35,277 nucleotides of DNA from an uncultured Lewinella sp. GTDB taxonomy: Bacteria > Bacteroidota > Bacteroidia > Chitinophagales > Saprospiraceae. This document shows positions 1 to 8,617 of this stretch, piece after piece. The stretch lies in the NCBI GenBank assembly GCA_913057725.1, contig CAJXOS010000061.1, positions 1 through 35,277 of the forward strand, written 5' to 3'. Each line of letters opens with the position of its first letter. Position 1 is the stretch's first letter. The notes beneath the pieces are model-generated. The model did no database searches, was not told the origin of the DNA, and saw only the letters and a program-made list of their open reading frames with translations. The position numbers were made by a program, and so were the translations under genes.

Positions 1-38
1 CATGTGGGCTCAAAGTTCGGGATGACTCATGTTGTCAA

Positions 39-59
39 CAGTGAACCAATGTTCAACTG
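39..59 (-). terminator. Hairpin just after the receptor stop codon
   Basis: A short inverted repeat begins a few bases beyond the TAA stop of the receptor gene. CAGTGAAC (39-46) pairs with GTTCA plus CTG (51-59, one bulged A) around the loop CAAT. No T-run follows on the minus strand, so it is at best a weak or factor-dependent 3' end structure. It could be chance. Confidence 0.25.
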
Positions 60-61
60 AC

Positions 62-3000
62 TTAGAAGATATAACGTAGACCTACCTGCAACTGCCAGCG
101 TGAACCTAGGCTGAAGTCATTGGTGAAAGTCTCCGTCAAGTTCGTGTCGAAGCTATATGTTGGAACTCCATCCGCCACACTTACACCGATTGGCTGTGTA
201 TTAGTTGGGAATTGGCGAACACCCCAATTGCTGTTCACGAAGTTTCCAATGTTCAACATGTCCAAGCTTACCTGTACAATGTTCTGGTTTGGCAAGATGT
301 AATCTTGTAGAACACGTACATCCCAACGGCTGTACCATGGGCTCAGGATATCATACTTCTCAGCATAACCACCACGATTTTCATTTAGGTACTCATCCTG
401 CTGGATGAAACGCTCCAATGCCTGACGTTGAGCATCCTGCGCGGAAGCATCACCAGTGAAGGCCATTTGCTGAATCTCAGTAGTAGTAGGGATGTAAATC
501 AAATCGTTCAAGACTGATCCGTCTCCGTTGATGTCACCAGAGTAGGTGTACGAGAAGCGACCGCCTTGAGCATACTCGAAGAAGGCTGCTACTGTAGTTG
601 CCCAATCGCCATAAGTGAAACGTTTGTGCGCTGTACCCACGAAGCGATGACGGTTACCATATAGAGAAGGTGTCAATCGAGCTTGGTTTACGTGGTTGAT
701 GGCAGGGTTACGCTCGTAGGCGTCACTCGAGATTTCTGCCTCAATTGAGCTGGCATCCTGAGCGTCCAAGAAGTTGTAACCCAAGCTAGTAAACCAACCA
801 TTGTTCCAGTTCTTACGGATCTGCAAACTCGCATTGAAAGAGTAACCTTCATCCGTATTAGTAAATACGTAAGCATTTGTTGGTCCACCAAATACCGTGG
901 CACGATCTTCAAATAGGTAAATCGGGCGATTGTCCACACCAGAAAGTGTGCCGGTAGGTGGCTTGATACCGTAGTTGCGAACCATCATTGCGTTCAAATC
1001 TTTGGTGTATACCAAGTCCGCAGAAAGTGTCCAGCCATTTGCTTTACGATCAATACCTAAGTTAGAACGCCATACCTGTGGGAATTGGAATTCTGGCTCC
1101 GTAATCGTGTAGAAGAAGAAGTTAGGGTTAGCCACCTGGTTACCCAACCATACAAATGGGAAACGACCAGTGAATAAACCAGAACCACCACGAAGAATCG
1201 TCGACTGTGTTCCAGAAATGTCATAGTTGAACCCAACTCGTGGAGAGATCAAAGGACTATTGTCGGGAAGAACCGTATGATCGAAGAAAACAGAGTTTCC
1301 ATCGGTATCGAAGTACTCAATACTCGGGTCATAGCAGCACTGACGTGCTAGATTTTCTTTGATCTTCTCTTCGGTGTCAAAGTACAATGGCATGTCCATA
1401 CGCACACCAACGGTCAGCTTAAACTGGTCAGATACGTCAATTTCATCCTGGATGTAGAAGGCAAACTGCCCCACATTCGTTTCCGCCAGACTCCAGCCTG
1501 TACCATCATAACCTTCACCTTCACCATTCAAAGCATCGAAGGTTCCCTGAGCTGCCGCTACAGCAGCATCAAGCGCACCTGCCTGGATACTATCCACGAA
1601 AGCACTTGGGCTTTGTGCGCCAGGTAGGAAAGGACCAAAGGCTCCATCGTAGAAACCTAGGTTAAAGCTGTTGTCAAACTCAAAACGCTCCAAGCTCGCA
1701 CCGATCGTTAGCGTGTGCTTGTTTAAGAACACGTTGAGGTTATTAGTAACCTGGTACACATCCTGGTCCAAACGGTTATTCACTGAGAATGGCTCGTGAC
1801 CCGCAACGATATAGTTGATACCATCACGCTGAATCAAGATTGATGGAAATGGCGTACTGAATGGATCACGTGAATCGCGGAAGGCCGTATAGCCTAGCTG
1901 CAACTTATTAGAGATCTTATCGCTGAACAAGGCGCGGTGTTCTACGATTGCAGAGTGGATAACGTTGTTGATCGCATAACCACTGTTGCGGAACTGCAAG
2001 GTAGTAGCATCAGGACCACGACGACCCAAAGCGAATGGGTGAGCTGGCTTCTCCTTGGTCGCGTCAAGAAAGTTGTAGGTAGCTGTCAAGGTCTGGTTCT
2101 GACCAATGTTCCAGTCCAACTTGAAGATACCTTTGGTATTATTCTGGTTGAACAAGAAGTTCTCGTAAGGACCAGTTTCATATCCGTAGCGATCAAACAG
2201 TGCATCAGAGATAGCTTCTAGGTCCGCAGCTTCAACACGTGAAACTTGCTCACCACCAACACCAGGACGGGCAGCGATGAAGTTAGAACCAAGATCACTA
2301 CGATCTTCGATTTCTGCATTCACGAAGAAGAACAACTTGTTCTTGATGATTGGGCCGCCGAGGCTGAAACCAGCTTGTAGCTGAGATAGCTCAGGTACAA
2401 AGATGTCATCACCAGCAACTTTAGAGCCGGTTAGATCCTGGTTACGAGTAAAACCAAAGACAGTGCCTTTGAATTGGTTGGTACCACTCTTTGTTACTGC
2501 GTTAACAGCAGCACCAGTGAAGCCAGCTTGAGTCACATCATATGGAGCAATATTCACCTGAATCTGATCGATCGCATCCAAAGAAATTGGCTGTGCATCG
2601 GTCTGACCACCAGGAGTCGCAGCATCCAAACCAAATGGGTTGTTAAAGATAGATCCGTCTAGGCTGAAGTTGTTGAACTGGTCATTACGACCCGCAAAAC
2701 TGTTGCCGTCAGATGCCGGAGTCAAGCGCGTGTAGTCAGAAGCAGAACGCGTAATTGTTGGCAGGCGCGTCAGCTCTGTGCTTCCTACCAGCGTAGCTAC
2801 ACCAGTACGATCGCGGTTTACATCAGGATCAACGACTCCTGTTACTACCACTTGCTCAAGGTCTACACCTGAGGTCAGCTCAAAATTCAGACGGGCAGTC
2901 TGACCCAAAGCAAGGAAAATACCGTCTTGCTTCTCGTCATTATAGCCGACATAAGAAGCAGTCAATTCATAAGGTCCGCCAATACGTAGGTTTGGAAGTG

Positions 3001-3202
3001 TAAATCCTCCGTCAACGTTGGTGGTGGTACCATACTGGGTGCCGGTTGCCGTGTTTAGTGCTGTGATTGTAGCACCAATTAGCGGTTCGCCACCTTGATC
3101 AGTGATTGCACCAGTGATGGTAGCAGTAGTGACTTGTGCCATAAGGCCAGTACTTGCTGCCAGCATCAGGACAAGCATCAAAGGTAAACGTAAGAGTTTC
3201 AT
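62..3202 (-). CDS. TonB-dependent receptor, Oar-like, with carboxypeptidase-regulatory N-terminal domain
   Basis: Outer-membrane receptor of 1046 residues, probably taking up a large substrate with energy from TonB. It starts with a clear signal peptide (residues 1-22, cut after LMA). A carboxypeptidase-regulatory-like beta-sandwich follows (about 25-110, with ITGAITDQGGEPLIGATI), then a plug domain (about 135-245, with the NNFSLDGS and AVNAVTKSGTNQFKG segments typical of Oar-type receptors) and a long beta-barrel. The protein ends in aromatic Phe after LQVGLRYIF, as expected for a barrel inserted by BamA. The ATG at 3202 gives the complete signal peptide. No SusD partner or other substrate-specific gene lies beside it, so the ligand cannot be named; Oar relatives have been linked to peptide or protein uptake and to export of developmental signals. 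The family call is firm and the substrate unknown. Confidence 0.93.
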   Translation of the reverse strand: MKLLRLPLMLVLMLAASTGLMAQVTTATITGAITDQGGEPLIGATITALNTATGTQYGTTTNVDGGFTLPNLRIGGPYELTASYVGYNDEKQDGIFLALGQTARLNFELTSGVDLEQVVVTGVVDPDVNRDRTGVATLVGSTELTRLPTITRSASDYTRLTPASDGNSFAGRNDQFNNFSLDGSIFNNPFGLDAATPGGQTDAQPISLDAIDQIQVNIAPYDVTQAGFTGAAVNAVTKSGTNQFKGTVFGFTRNQDLTGSKVAGDDIFVPELSQLQAGFSLGGPIIKNKLFFFVNAEIEDRSDLGSNFIAARPGVGGEQVSRVEAADLEAISDALFDRYGYETGPYENFLFNQNNTKGIFKLDWNIGQNQTLTATYNFLDATKEKPAHPFALGRRGPDATTLQFRNSGYAINNVIHSAIVEHRALFSDKISNKLQLGYTAFRDSRDPFSTPFPSILIQRDGINYIVAGHEPFSVNNRLDQDVYQVTNNLNVFLNKHTLTIGASLERFEFDNSFNLGFYDGAFGPFLPGAQSPSAFVDSIQAGALDAAVAAAQGTFDALNGEGEGYDGTGWSLAETNVGQFAFYIQDEIDVSDQFKLTVGVRMDMPLYFDTEEKIKENLARQCCYDPSIEYFDTDGNSVFFDHTVLPDNSPLISPRVGFNYDISGTQSTILRGGSGLFTGRFPFVWLGNQVANPNFFFYTITEPEFQFPQVWRSNLGIDRKANGWTLSADLVYTKDLNAMMVRNYGIKPPTGTLSGVDNRPIYLFEDRATVFGGPTNAYVFTNTDEGYSFNASLQIRKNWNNGWFTSLGYNFLDAQDASSIEAEISSDAYERNPAINHVNQARLTPSLYGNRHRFVGTAHKRFTYGDWATTVAAFFEYAQGGRFSYTYSGDINGDGSVLNDLIYIPTTTEIQQMAFTGDASAQDAQRQALERFIQQDEYLNENRGGYAEKYDILSPWYSRWDVRVLQDYILPNQNIVQVSLDMLNIGNFVNSNWGVRQFPTNTQPIGVSVADGVPTYSFDTNLTETFTNDFSLGSRWQLQVGLRYIF

Positions 3203-3231
3203 ACGATAGGTTGTGAGTGAAAAGATGCAAG

Positions 3232-3239
3232 CAAAATTA
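3232..3239 (-). promoter_or_regulatory. Candidate Bacteroidota -7 promoter element for the receptor gene
   Basis: On the minus strand the bases read TAATTTTG, a perfect match to the Bacteroidota -7 consensus TAnnTTTG, 29 bases before the receptor ATG. No convincing TTG sits at the usual -33 spacing, so this rests on one half of the promoter and on position. Confidence 0.42.
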
Positions 3240-3299
3240 GAGGCTAGCGATCACATTGGCCTTACATTGCTCTAACATTCGATTAATAATTAATAATGA

Positions 3300-3321
3300 G
3301 TTTACACTAAGTTAACATTGA
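3300..3321 (+). promoter_or_regulatory. Possible 11-base direct-repeat operator upstream of ppk1
   Basis: GTTTACACTAA (3300-3310) is followed directly by GTTAACATTGA (3311-3321); 8 of 11 positions agree. Head-to-tail 11-base repeats are the layout bound by PhoB-type response regulators. The intergenic region is AT-rich and no Bacteroidota Pho box consensus is known to me, so this is a suggestion. A one-mismatch -7 element, TTATTTTG, follows at 3345-3352. Confidence 0.25.
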
Positions 3322-3419
3322 TCAAGGCCGATCTAAATCGTCTTTTATTTTGTTCGTTAATCAACACCTTGGACCAAAAAGATCGTCTAACTTAGCCTCC
3401 CGCATCATTGAAACTGCAA

Positions 3420-5450
3420 ATGGACAAGACAGCCCCAACCTATTTGGCACGAGATATCAGTTGGTTACATTTCAATTATCGCGTTTTACAAGAAGCGATG
3501 GATGAGAGTGTTCCCTTATACGAGCGCTTGAAATTTTTAGCTATCTACAGCTCTAACTTGGAAGAATTTTTCCGCGTTCGAGTTTCATCTTTACGCTCCT
3601 TTAAAGATCTTAAAAAGGCTGATCGGAAGCGCTTATTGAGCGTCAAGCCGAAGAAGATTCTAAAGCAGATTTTAGAACTAGTTCAATGGCAGCAGCAGCA
3701 ATTCGGTCGAGTGTTCAGAGATGAAATATTACCTGCCTTGCAGGCAAACGATATATTTCTGGTCAAACCCGACCGATTAGGCGCAGAGCAGCGGGAATTT
3801 GTTCAGAAGTATTTTGATGATAAAGTTGCTCCCCTACTTAAGCGTCAAGGTGCCAATCCGGATGATCCGCTCCCATTCTTAGAGAATCGCCAGTTGTATT
3901 TTATCCTTGGTTATGGCGAGGATCAGCCTTGGGAGGTTTTGAATGTACCTAGTGATACGCTCCCTCGATTCCTGACCATCCCATCGAACGGAGATGGTAA
4001 CTATTTGATCTACCTGGATGATGTTATTCGTTTAGGCCTCAGCCAATTTGTAGGTAACCCTGATGTAGCTGCTTATAGTGTCAAAGTCTCTCGCGATGCG
4101 GAACTGTATATCGACGATGAGTACAGTGGCGACCTTCTGGAGAAGATCAAAGCCTCACTTGATGAACGTGAAGGCGGACTACCGACTCGCTTTCTGTATG
4201 ATCAGGCGATGCCTAAGGAACTACTGAAGCGAATCCGCAAAACGTTGGGACTTTCTAAATATGACCTTATCCCTGGAAGTCGATACCATAACTTCAATGA
4301 CTTTTTTGGATTTCCAGATCCGACGAATAATCCTGCACTCCATGATGAGGATTGGCCACCATTAACTCATCCTGTACTAGACGCAGCAGATTCACTACTA
4401 ACGGTGATTCGCGAGAAGGATCATATGCTACACTTCCCTTACCAGAAGTATGATTATGTTCCTCAAGTCATTGCCGAGGCGGCACAGGACCCAGATGTTG
4501 AGAAACTGCGTATTACGTTGTATCGAGTGGCTAGTAAGTCGGCAGTCGTGGAAGGACTGCTCAAGGCACTAGAGAATGGGAAAGCCGTAGAAGTTTTCGT
4601 AGAGGCAAAAGCCAGATTTGATGAAGCCTCGAATCTATACTGGGGAGAAGAGTTGAAGAAGGCGGGCGCTGAGGTTCGCTACAGCTTTCCTGGGATTAAG
4701 GTGCATACGAAGCTCTTGCTGATCGAAGCAAAGGAAAAAGAAGATGTGGCTTATTTGGGCACAGGTAATTTCAATGAAAAAACGGCTCGCCTCTATGCTG
4801 ATCACGCCTTGTTGACAGCTGATAAGCAACTAACCTTCGATGTTCGCCAGGTATTTGAGCTATTGGCAGGACGTCTCATTATTCCTGCAACTAAAGATCT
4901 ACTCGTAGCCCCCTTCACTTTACGGCAGAAACTAATCAAGAAGATTGAGCGAGAGATAAAGCATGCGCAGGCTGGAAAACCGGCATTGATCTTTCTGAAA
5001 CTGAATTCGCTTGAAGAAAGAGGCATTATTGAAAAACTCTACGAAGCGAGTCAGGCAGGAGTAGATATTAAGCTCATTGTACGTGGTATTTGTTGCCTGA
5101 TTCCGGGCGTAGAAGGCTTGAGTGAGCGAATCGAGATTATCAGTATCCTGGATCGCTTTTTGGAGCACGCTAGGATTTACCACTTCCATAATAATGGCAA
5201 GGAGGAATGGTATACCGCCTCCGCGGATTGGATGGACAGAAACCTCTTCCGTAGAGTAGAAGTTGCAATGCCGATTACTGACGAGCAGGTGCGTAACGAC
5301 TTGCGAAAGCTACTTGAAATCCAATGGGCGGATAATAGTAAAGCAAGAATCATTAATGTTGAGCAAGATAATGCCTACAGGACACCAGAAAACGGAAGTC
5401 CTATAGTTCGTGCTCAACAGGATTATTACACTTACCTAAAGACGAAGTAA
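3420..5450 (+). CDS. ppk1: Polyphosphate kinase 1
   Basis: Cytoplasmic or membrane-associated enzyme that reversibly moves the gamma-phosphate of ATP onto polyphosphate chains. About 676 residues, close to the 690 usual for the family. The N-terminal domain opens with ARDISWLHFNYRVLQEA and SNLEEFFRVRV, both PPK1 signatures. The middle domain is followed by two phospholipase-D-like catalytic domains. The histidine that takes the phosphoryl group lies in GIKVHTKLLLI (codon at 4704-4706), the second active-site histidine in RFLEHARIYHF (codon at 5166-5168), and the YLGTGNFNEKTARLYADH block lies between. The frame also allows a TTG start at 3408; I prefer ATG 3420 because the protein then begins just before the conserved ARDISW block. 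It is followed in the same direction by btaA and btaB, which suggests a shared role in phosphate economy. Confidence 0.95.
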   Translation: MDKTAPTYLARDISWLHFNYRVLQEAMDESVPLYERLKFLAIYSSNLEEFFRVRVSSLRSFKDLKKADRKRLLSVKPKKILKQILELVQWQQQQFGRVFRDEILPALQANDIFLVKPDRLGAEQREFVQKYFDDKVAPLLKRQGANPDDPLPFLENRQLYFILGYGEDQPWEVLNVPSDTLPRFLTIPSNGDGNYLIYLDDVIRLGLSQFVGNPDVAAYSVKVSRDAELYIDDEYSGDLLEKIKASLDEREGGLPTRFLYDQAMPKELLKRIRKTLGLSKYDLIPGSRYHNFNDFFGFPDPTNNPALHDEDWPPLTHPVLDAADSLLTVIREKDHMLHFPYQKYDYVPQVIAEAAQDPDVEKLRITLYRVASKSAVVEGLLKALENGKAVEVFVEAKARFDEASNLYWGEELKKAGAEVRYSFPGIKVHTKLLLIEAKEKEDVAYLGTGNFNEKTARLYADHALLTADKQLTFDVRQVFELLAGRLIIPATKDLLVAPFTLRQKLIKKIEREIKHAQAGKPALIFLKLNSLEERGIIEKLYEASQAGVDIKLIVRGICCLIPGVEGLSERIEIISILDRFLEHARIYHFHNNGKEEWYTASADWMDRNLFRRVEVAMPITDEQVRNDLRKLLEIQWADNSKARIINVEQDNAYRTPENGSPIVRAQQDYYTYLKTK

Positions 5451-5456
5451 CAGGCG

Positions 5457-5478
5457 CTTAACTTGTGCTTAATAGTTG
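5457..5478 (+). promoter_or_regulatory. Possible 11-base direct-repeat operator upstream of btaA
   Basis: CTTAACTTGTG (5457-5467) is followed by CTTAATAGTTG (5468-5478), with CTTAA repeated at an 11-base step. CTTTAC (5488) and CTTAGG (5499) repeat the step less well, and another CTTAAC lies at 5520. The arrangement resembles cyanobacterial Pho boxes (CTTAAC-like octamers spaced by 3). It would fit phosphate control of betaine lipid synthesis. The 130-base gap between ppk1 and btaA leaves room for a separate promoter, but I see no perfect TAnnTTTG in it. Confidence 0.28.
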
Positions 5479-5580
5479 TACAATTCACTTTACGGAAACT
5501 TAGGAAATAGATAAAGCGACTTAACATAGGTCTCTTTAATCTGGCATCTACCTTCACAGGATACTAATAAATGCGACGCT

Positions 5581-6741
5581 GTGAAGTACGTAGACCGCCT
5601 GCAGAATTGGTTTTTCCGTCAAGTTCATGAGAATAATTTAATCTATAACACCTGTTGGGAAGATCCTCGTTGTGATCGAGCATTACTAGGGTTTGATTCT
5701 AGTAGTGAGGTTGTTATGATTACAAGTGCTGGGTGCAATGCCCTAGACTATTTGCTCGACGGTCCAGCCCAGATTCATTGCGTTGATATGAATCCAAGGC
5801 AAAATGCGCTGTTGGAACTGAAAAAAGCAAGCATTCTTAAGCTCGATTTTGAGGATCACTTTGCCATGTTTGGCCGCGGACTTCATCCCCGTTTTCCAAG
5901 GATTTACCAAGAACAACTCCGTGAGGCACTTCCACCTTATGCACAACTGATTTGGGATAAATGGCAACACTATTTCTCTGGTGTTAAAGGGCGTAAGTCT
6001 TTCTATCATTATGGTACTTCTGGTACGCTAGCCTGGCTGATTCGTGGCTATTTCAAAGCAAGGCCAAAACTCAATCGAGAGATAGAAGCTCTCTTTGCAG
6101 CAAAGACCATTGAAGAGCAGCGCCAAATGTATGATGTCCTTGAGCCTAGAATTATTAACCAACTGGCCAGTTGGATTGTGAATCGACATTTTACAATGTG
6201 CTTAATTGGAGTGCCAACAAGCCAACAGAAGTTGGTGAAAGAAGAGTACGAGCAGGGTATTACAGGTTTCCTGAAAGACTGCCTACGTCAAGTATTCCGG
6301 AATAACTCAATAGAGGAAAACTACTTCTGGCACTTATACTATCGCGGTTATTACGACATAGACTGCGCACCGAACTATTTGAAAGCGCAGTATTTTCCCA
6401 CTCTCAAGCGTCGCGTGAATCGTATTAAAAGCTACACTACCACGCTTACTCAATTTCTAAAAGACAATCCTGGCCAGTATTCGCAATACATCCTGCTTGA
6501 CCACCAGGACTGGCTTGCCGCGAATGATATACAGGCGCTCAAAGAAGAATGGGAAATGATTCTTCAGAATAGCCGCCCTGGGACCCGAATTCTACTGCGT
6601 TCGGCCGCCAAGGTAGTAGACTTTATCCCTGCTTTTGTGGAGGAGAAAGTCTCATTTTTGGATCAGGAGCAGCTTCGCCCGATACACCAAGTAGATAGAG
6701 TTGGAACCTACGCCAGCGTACACCTTGGTGTTGTGAAATAA
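5581..6741 (+). CDS. btaA: BtaA: S-adenosylmethionine:diacylglycerol 3-amino-3-carboxypropyl transferase (DUF3419)
   Basis: First enzyme of bacterial betaine lipid synthesis. It moves the 3-amino-3-carboxypropyl group of S-adenosylmethionine onto diacylglycerol to give diacylglycerylhomoserine at the inner membrane. The 386 residues carry the BtaA signatures: YNTCWEDPRCD (22-32), the methyltransferase-like loop ITSAGCNALDYL (47-58) and VDMNPRQNALLELK (68-81), then a helical family-specific region and SRPGTRILLRSAAK near the C-terminus. Length is near the roughly 410 residues of the Rhodobacter enzyme. It starts with GTG; the ATG ten bases upstream is in another frame. Thirty-three bases separate it from btaB, so the two are probably one transcript. 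Without btaB the function would be less certain; the pair makes it strong. Confidence 0.88.
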   Translation: MKYVDRLQNWFFRQVHENNLIYNTCWEDPRCDRALLGFDSSSEVVMITSAGCNALDYLLDGPAQIHCVDMNPRQNALLELKKASILKLDFEDHFAMFGRGLHPRFPRIYQEQLREALPPYAQLIWDKWQHYFSGVKGRKSFYHYGTSGTLAWLIRGYFKARPKLNREIEALFAAKTIEEQRQMYDVLEPRIINQLASWIVNRHFTMCLIGVPTSQQKLVKEEYEQGITGFLKDCLRQVFRNNSIEENYFWHLYYRGYYDIDCAPNYLKAQYFPTLKRRVNRIKSYTTTLTQFLKDNPGQYSQYILLDHQDWLAANDIQALKEEWEMILQNSRPGTRILLRSAAKVVDFIPAFVEEKVSFLDQEQLRPIHQVDRVGTYASVHLGVVK

Positions 6742-6774
6742 TCCCCGCTAGCCACCGAAGAAACCAAGTTACCA

Positions 6775-7410
6775 ATGGATGTACATAAGGCCCGACACCA
6801 ACAGGTGAAGCGCGTAAGAGACTATTACATTTTTCAGTCCCGAATCTACGATCTCACTAGATGGTCCTTCTTATTTGGTCGCACTGCGGTTCTAGAACAG
6901 TTGCCTTTCGAGTATGAACAACCCTTTCATCTATTGGAGGTAGGCTGTGGGACTGGACGAAACCTACAAAAGCTCCAGAAGCGATTCCCCGAGGCTCGAT
7001 TGAGTGGTATGGATATTTCAAAGGATATGCTTACTCAAGCTCGTCGTCGGCTAGGAGCGTATCCTGGAATTATCTTGTTGGAACAAGCCTATGGAGATGA
7101 ATTCTATACCTGGACCGGCAAGTTAGACGTAGTCTTATTTTCCTACGCTTTGACGATGATAAATCCGCAGTGGGAAGCGCTCATTCATCAAGCGTACAAA
7201 GATCTACGTCCGGGAGGCTATATTGCCGTGGTTGATTTCCACGACTCGCGTTTCCCATTCTTTAAACGACATATGTCTGGACACCACGTTCGCATGGATG
7301 GACACCTTCTTCCAGTTCTGCAGAACAACTTTAGAGAAGTCCACACAAGTGTTAGGCCCGCATACCTAGGGGTATGGGACTATCTGCTTTTTATCGGGAA
7401 AAAATTCTAA
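6775..7410 (+). CDS. btaB: BtaB-type S-adenosylmethionine methyltransferase for betaine lipid (DGTS)
   Basis: Likely second enzyme of the pathway, which trimethylates the amino group of diacylglycerylhomoserine to give diacylglyceryl-trimethylhomoserine. The 211 residues match the size of known BtaB proteins (about 210). The fold is class I: motif I is LLEVGCGTGRN (53-63), the acidic ribose loop is SGMDISKDML (around 77-86), motif II is the stretch KLDVVLFSYALTMINPQW (around 116-133, close to the BtaB form with SYSLTMI) and motif III is LRPGGYIAVVDFHDS. It starts with ATG 33 bases after btaA. Its stop lies nine bases from the stop of the convergent MCE gene. A general SAM methyltransferase is the fallback call; the btaA neighbour argues for BtaB. 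Confidence 0.85.
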   Translation: MDVHKARHQQVKRVRDYYIFQSRIYDLTRWSFLFGRTAVLEQLPFEYEQPFHLLEVGCGTGRNLQKLQKRFPEARLSGMDISKDMLTQARRRLGAYPGIILLEQAYGDEFYTWTGKLDVVLFSYALTMINPQWEALIHQAYKDLRPGGYIAVVDFHDSRFPFFKRHMSGHHVRMDGHLLPVLQNNFREVHTSVRPAYLGVWDYLLFIGKKF

Positions 7411-7419
7411 CGGAGGATC

Positions 7420-8457
7420 TTACTGATTACCGTCGGCAGCTGCATCCTTTCTGTCGTAGCGCTCTACCTTTCTTCTGCCCTTAAGTGGAATGTAGCGATA
7501 TGGACGATCTTGGAGATCTGCAAGTAGCGAGTCCAAGGAGTAGGAAAGTGCATTTAGGTTGGTATACAGACCATCGTCTTGAAGCAGCATGCCCAGAGTT
7601 CCTTCTCCAGCTTGCAATTGGCCCACCAACTCATCAACGCCACCCATAGCTGAGTCTGCCGTGACCAAGGTTTCATTCAATTTATTGAGGGTCGCCTTAG
7701 CTTCTAGAACCGCTTCATCAAGGCGTGCATCAACCATTTGTTGACTTAGACTATCGGTATTGCTAATGATGCCGGCAATAGCTTGTTTTTGTTCTTCGAG
7801 TGTTTCGGTGAGTTCGGCAATGCTATTGAGGGTAGATTCCATTGCTGGAGAAGAACGCTGCAGTAGTAGGTTCATTCTTCCAGTAGCTTGGTTCAAATTA
7901 CCCATAATACTACGCATGTCGCGAACGGATTCTGCCAATGGCCCTTTGCTATCCTCGCTGAGCAAACCATGATTCAAAGAATCTACAGCTTCTAGCAGGC
8001 CTTTGCGTAGTTGGTCAATGTAGGTTCCTAATCCACCATCACCAAGCATTGATTCCACCATGCCACGGGTGTAACCGTCGAAAGTATCGCCATCTTGGGC
8101 GCAGTTGCTTCCATCGCAAGGAACGGGATATTCAAGAATAATCGCCATATCACCAAGTGGACTAACGGTAGCCAGTACTGCACGCGTAGTTTTTGGTAGT
8201 GGAACCTGGCGTTCTAATGTCATTGTTAGGCGAACCCGACGGTCTTCAGTACTCAGGTCTCTAGCGGAAACGGAGCCAACGCTCACACCGCTAATCTGTA
8301 CTGGAGTGCCGATCTGGACACCAGCTACATTGTCGTAGTAGGCATAATAGGTTTCTGAATTGCTCAGAATATTACTACCCTGGATATACTTAATGCCCCA
8401 TAAACTGAGGGCAATAGCTACTAAGGCAAGAATGCCGGTACGTACTTCTGGTGACAT
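7420..8457 (-). CDS. MCE/MlaD-family lipid transport protein
   Basis: Inner-membrane-anchored periplasmic protein of the MCE superfamily, whose members form hexameric rings that carry phospholipids between membranes. One N-terminal membrane segment (about residues 8-27, TGILALVAIALSLWGIKYI) is followed by the single MCE domain (about 36-115), which contains YYDNVAGVQIGTPVQISGV and the family loop SPLGDMAIILEY. The rest (about 130-320) is predicted to be helical and coiled-coil-forming, as in MCE proteins that bridge the periplasm. No permease (MlaE) or ATPase (MlaF) gene lies in the window, so the rest of the transporter must be elsewhere. The amidase gene lies upstream on the same strand, 160 bases away. 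The neighbourhood with betaine lipid and LptD genes suits an envelope lipid role, which is inference. Confidence 0.88.
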   Translation of the reverse strand: MSPEVRTGILALVAIALSLWGIKYIQGSNILSNSETYYAYYDNVAGVQIGTPVQISGVSVGSVSARDLSTEDRRVRLTMTLERQVPLPKTTRAVLATVSPLGDMAIILEYPVPCDGSNCAQDGDTFDGYTRGMVESMLGDGGLGTYIDQLRKGLLEAVDSLNHGLLSEDSKGPLAESVRDMRSIMGNLNQATGRMNLLLQRSSPAMESTLNSIAELTETLEEQKQAIAGIISNTDSLSQQMVDARLDEAVLEAKATLNKLNETLVTADSAMGGVDELVGQLQAGEGTLGMLLQDDGLYTNLNALSYSLDSLLADLQDRPYRYIPLKGRRKVERYDRKDAAADGNQ

Positions 8458-8477
8458 GCTTTCGGAGTTTGCGGCGG

Positions 8478-8485
8478 CAAAGGTA
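8478..8485 (-). promoter_or_regulatory. Candidate -7 element for the MCE gene
   Basis: The minus strand reads TACCTTTG, a perfect TAnnTTTG, 20 bases before the MCE start codon. It implies that the MCE gene can be transcribed separately from the upstream amidase gene. No clear -33 TTG is visible. Confidence 0.42.
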
Positions 8486-8617
8486 GTAGTTTTGGATCAT
8501 TTTGCCGTCTAAGGATTGATTTCAGGATTTGTACAGCTTTAACCCTTGAACAACAGCGGGAAGATCGCTGGGGTTTAGCTAGATCCAAAATTTCGTAACA
8601 ATGAGTTATTGCACAAA

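Noticed and set aside
7420..8457. A complete Mla-type lipid transport operon
   Set aside because: Only the MCE protein is present. The ABC half-transporter at 18128-19948 is an exporter type with a fused ATPase, not an MlaE/MlaF pair.
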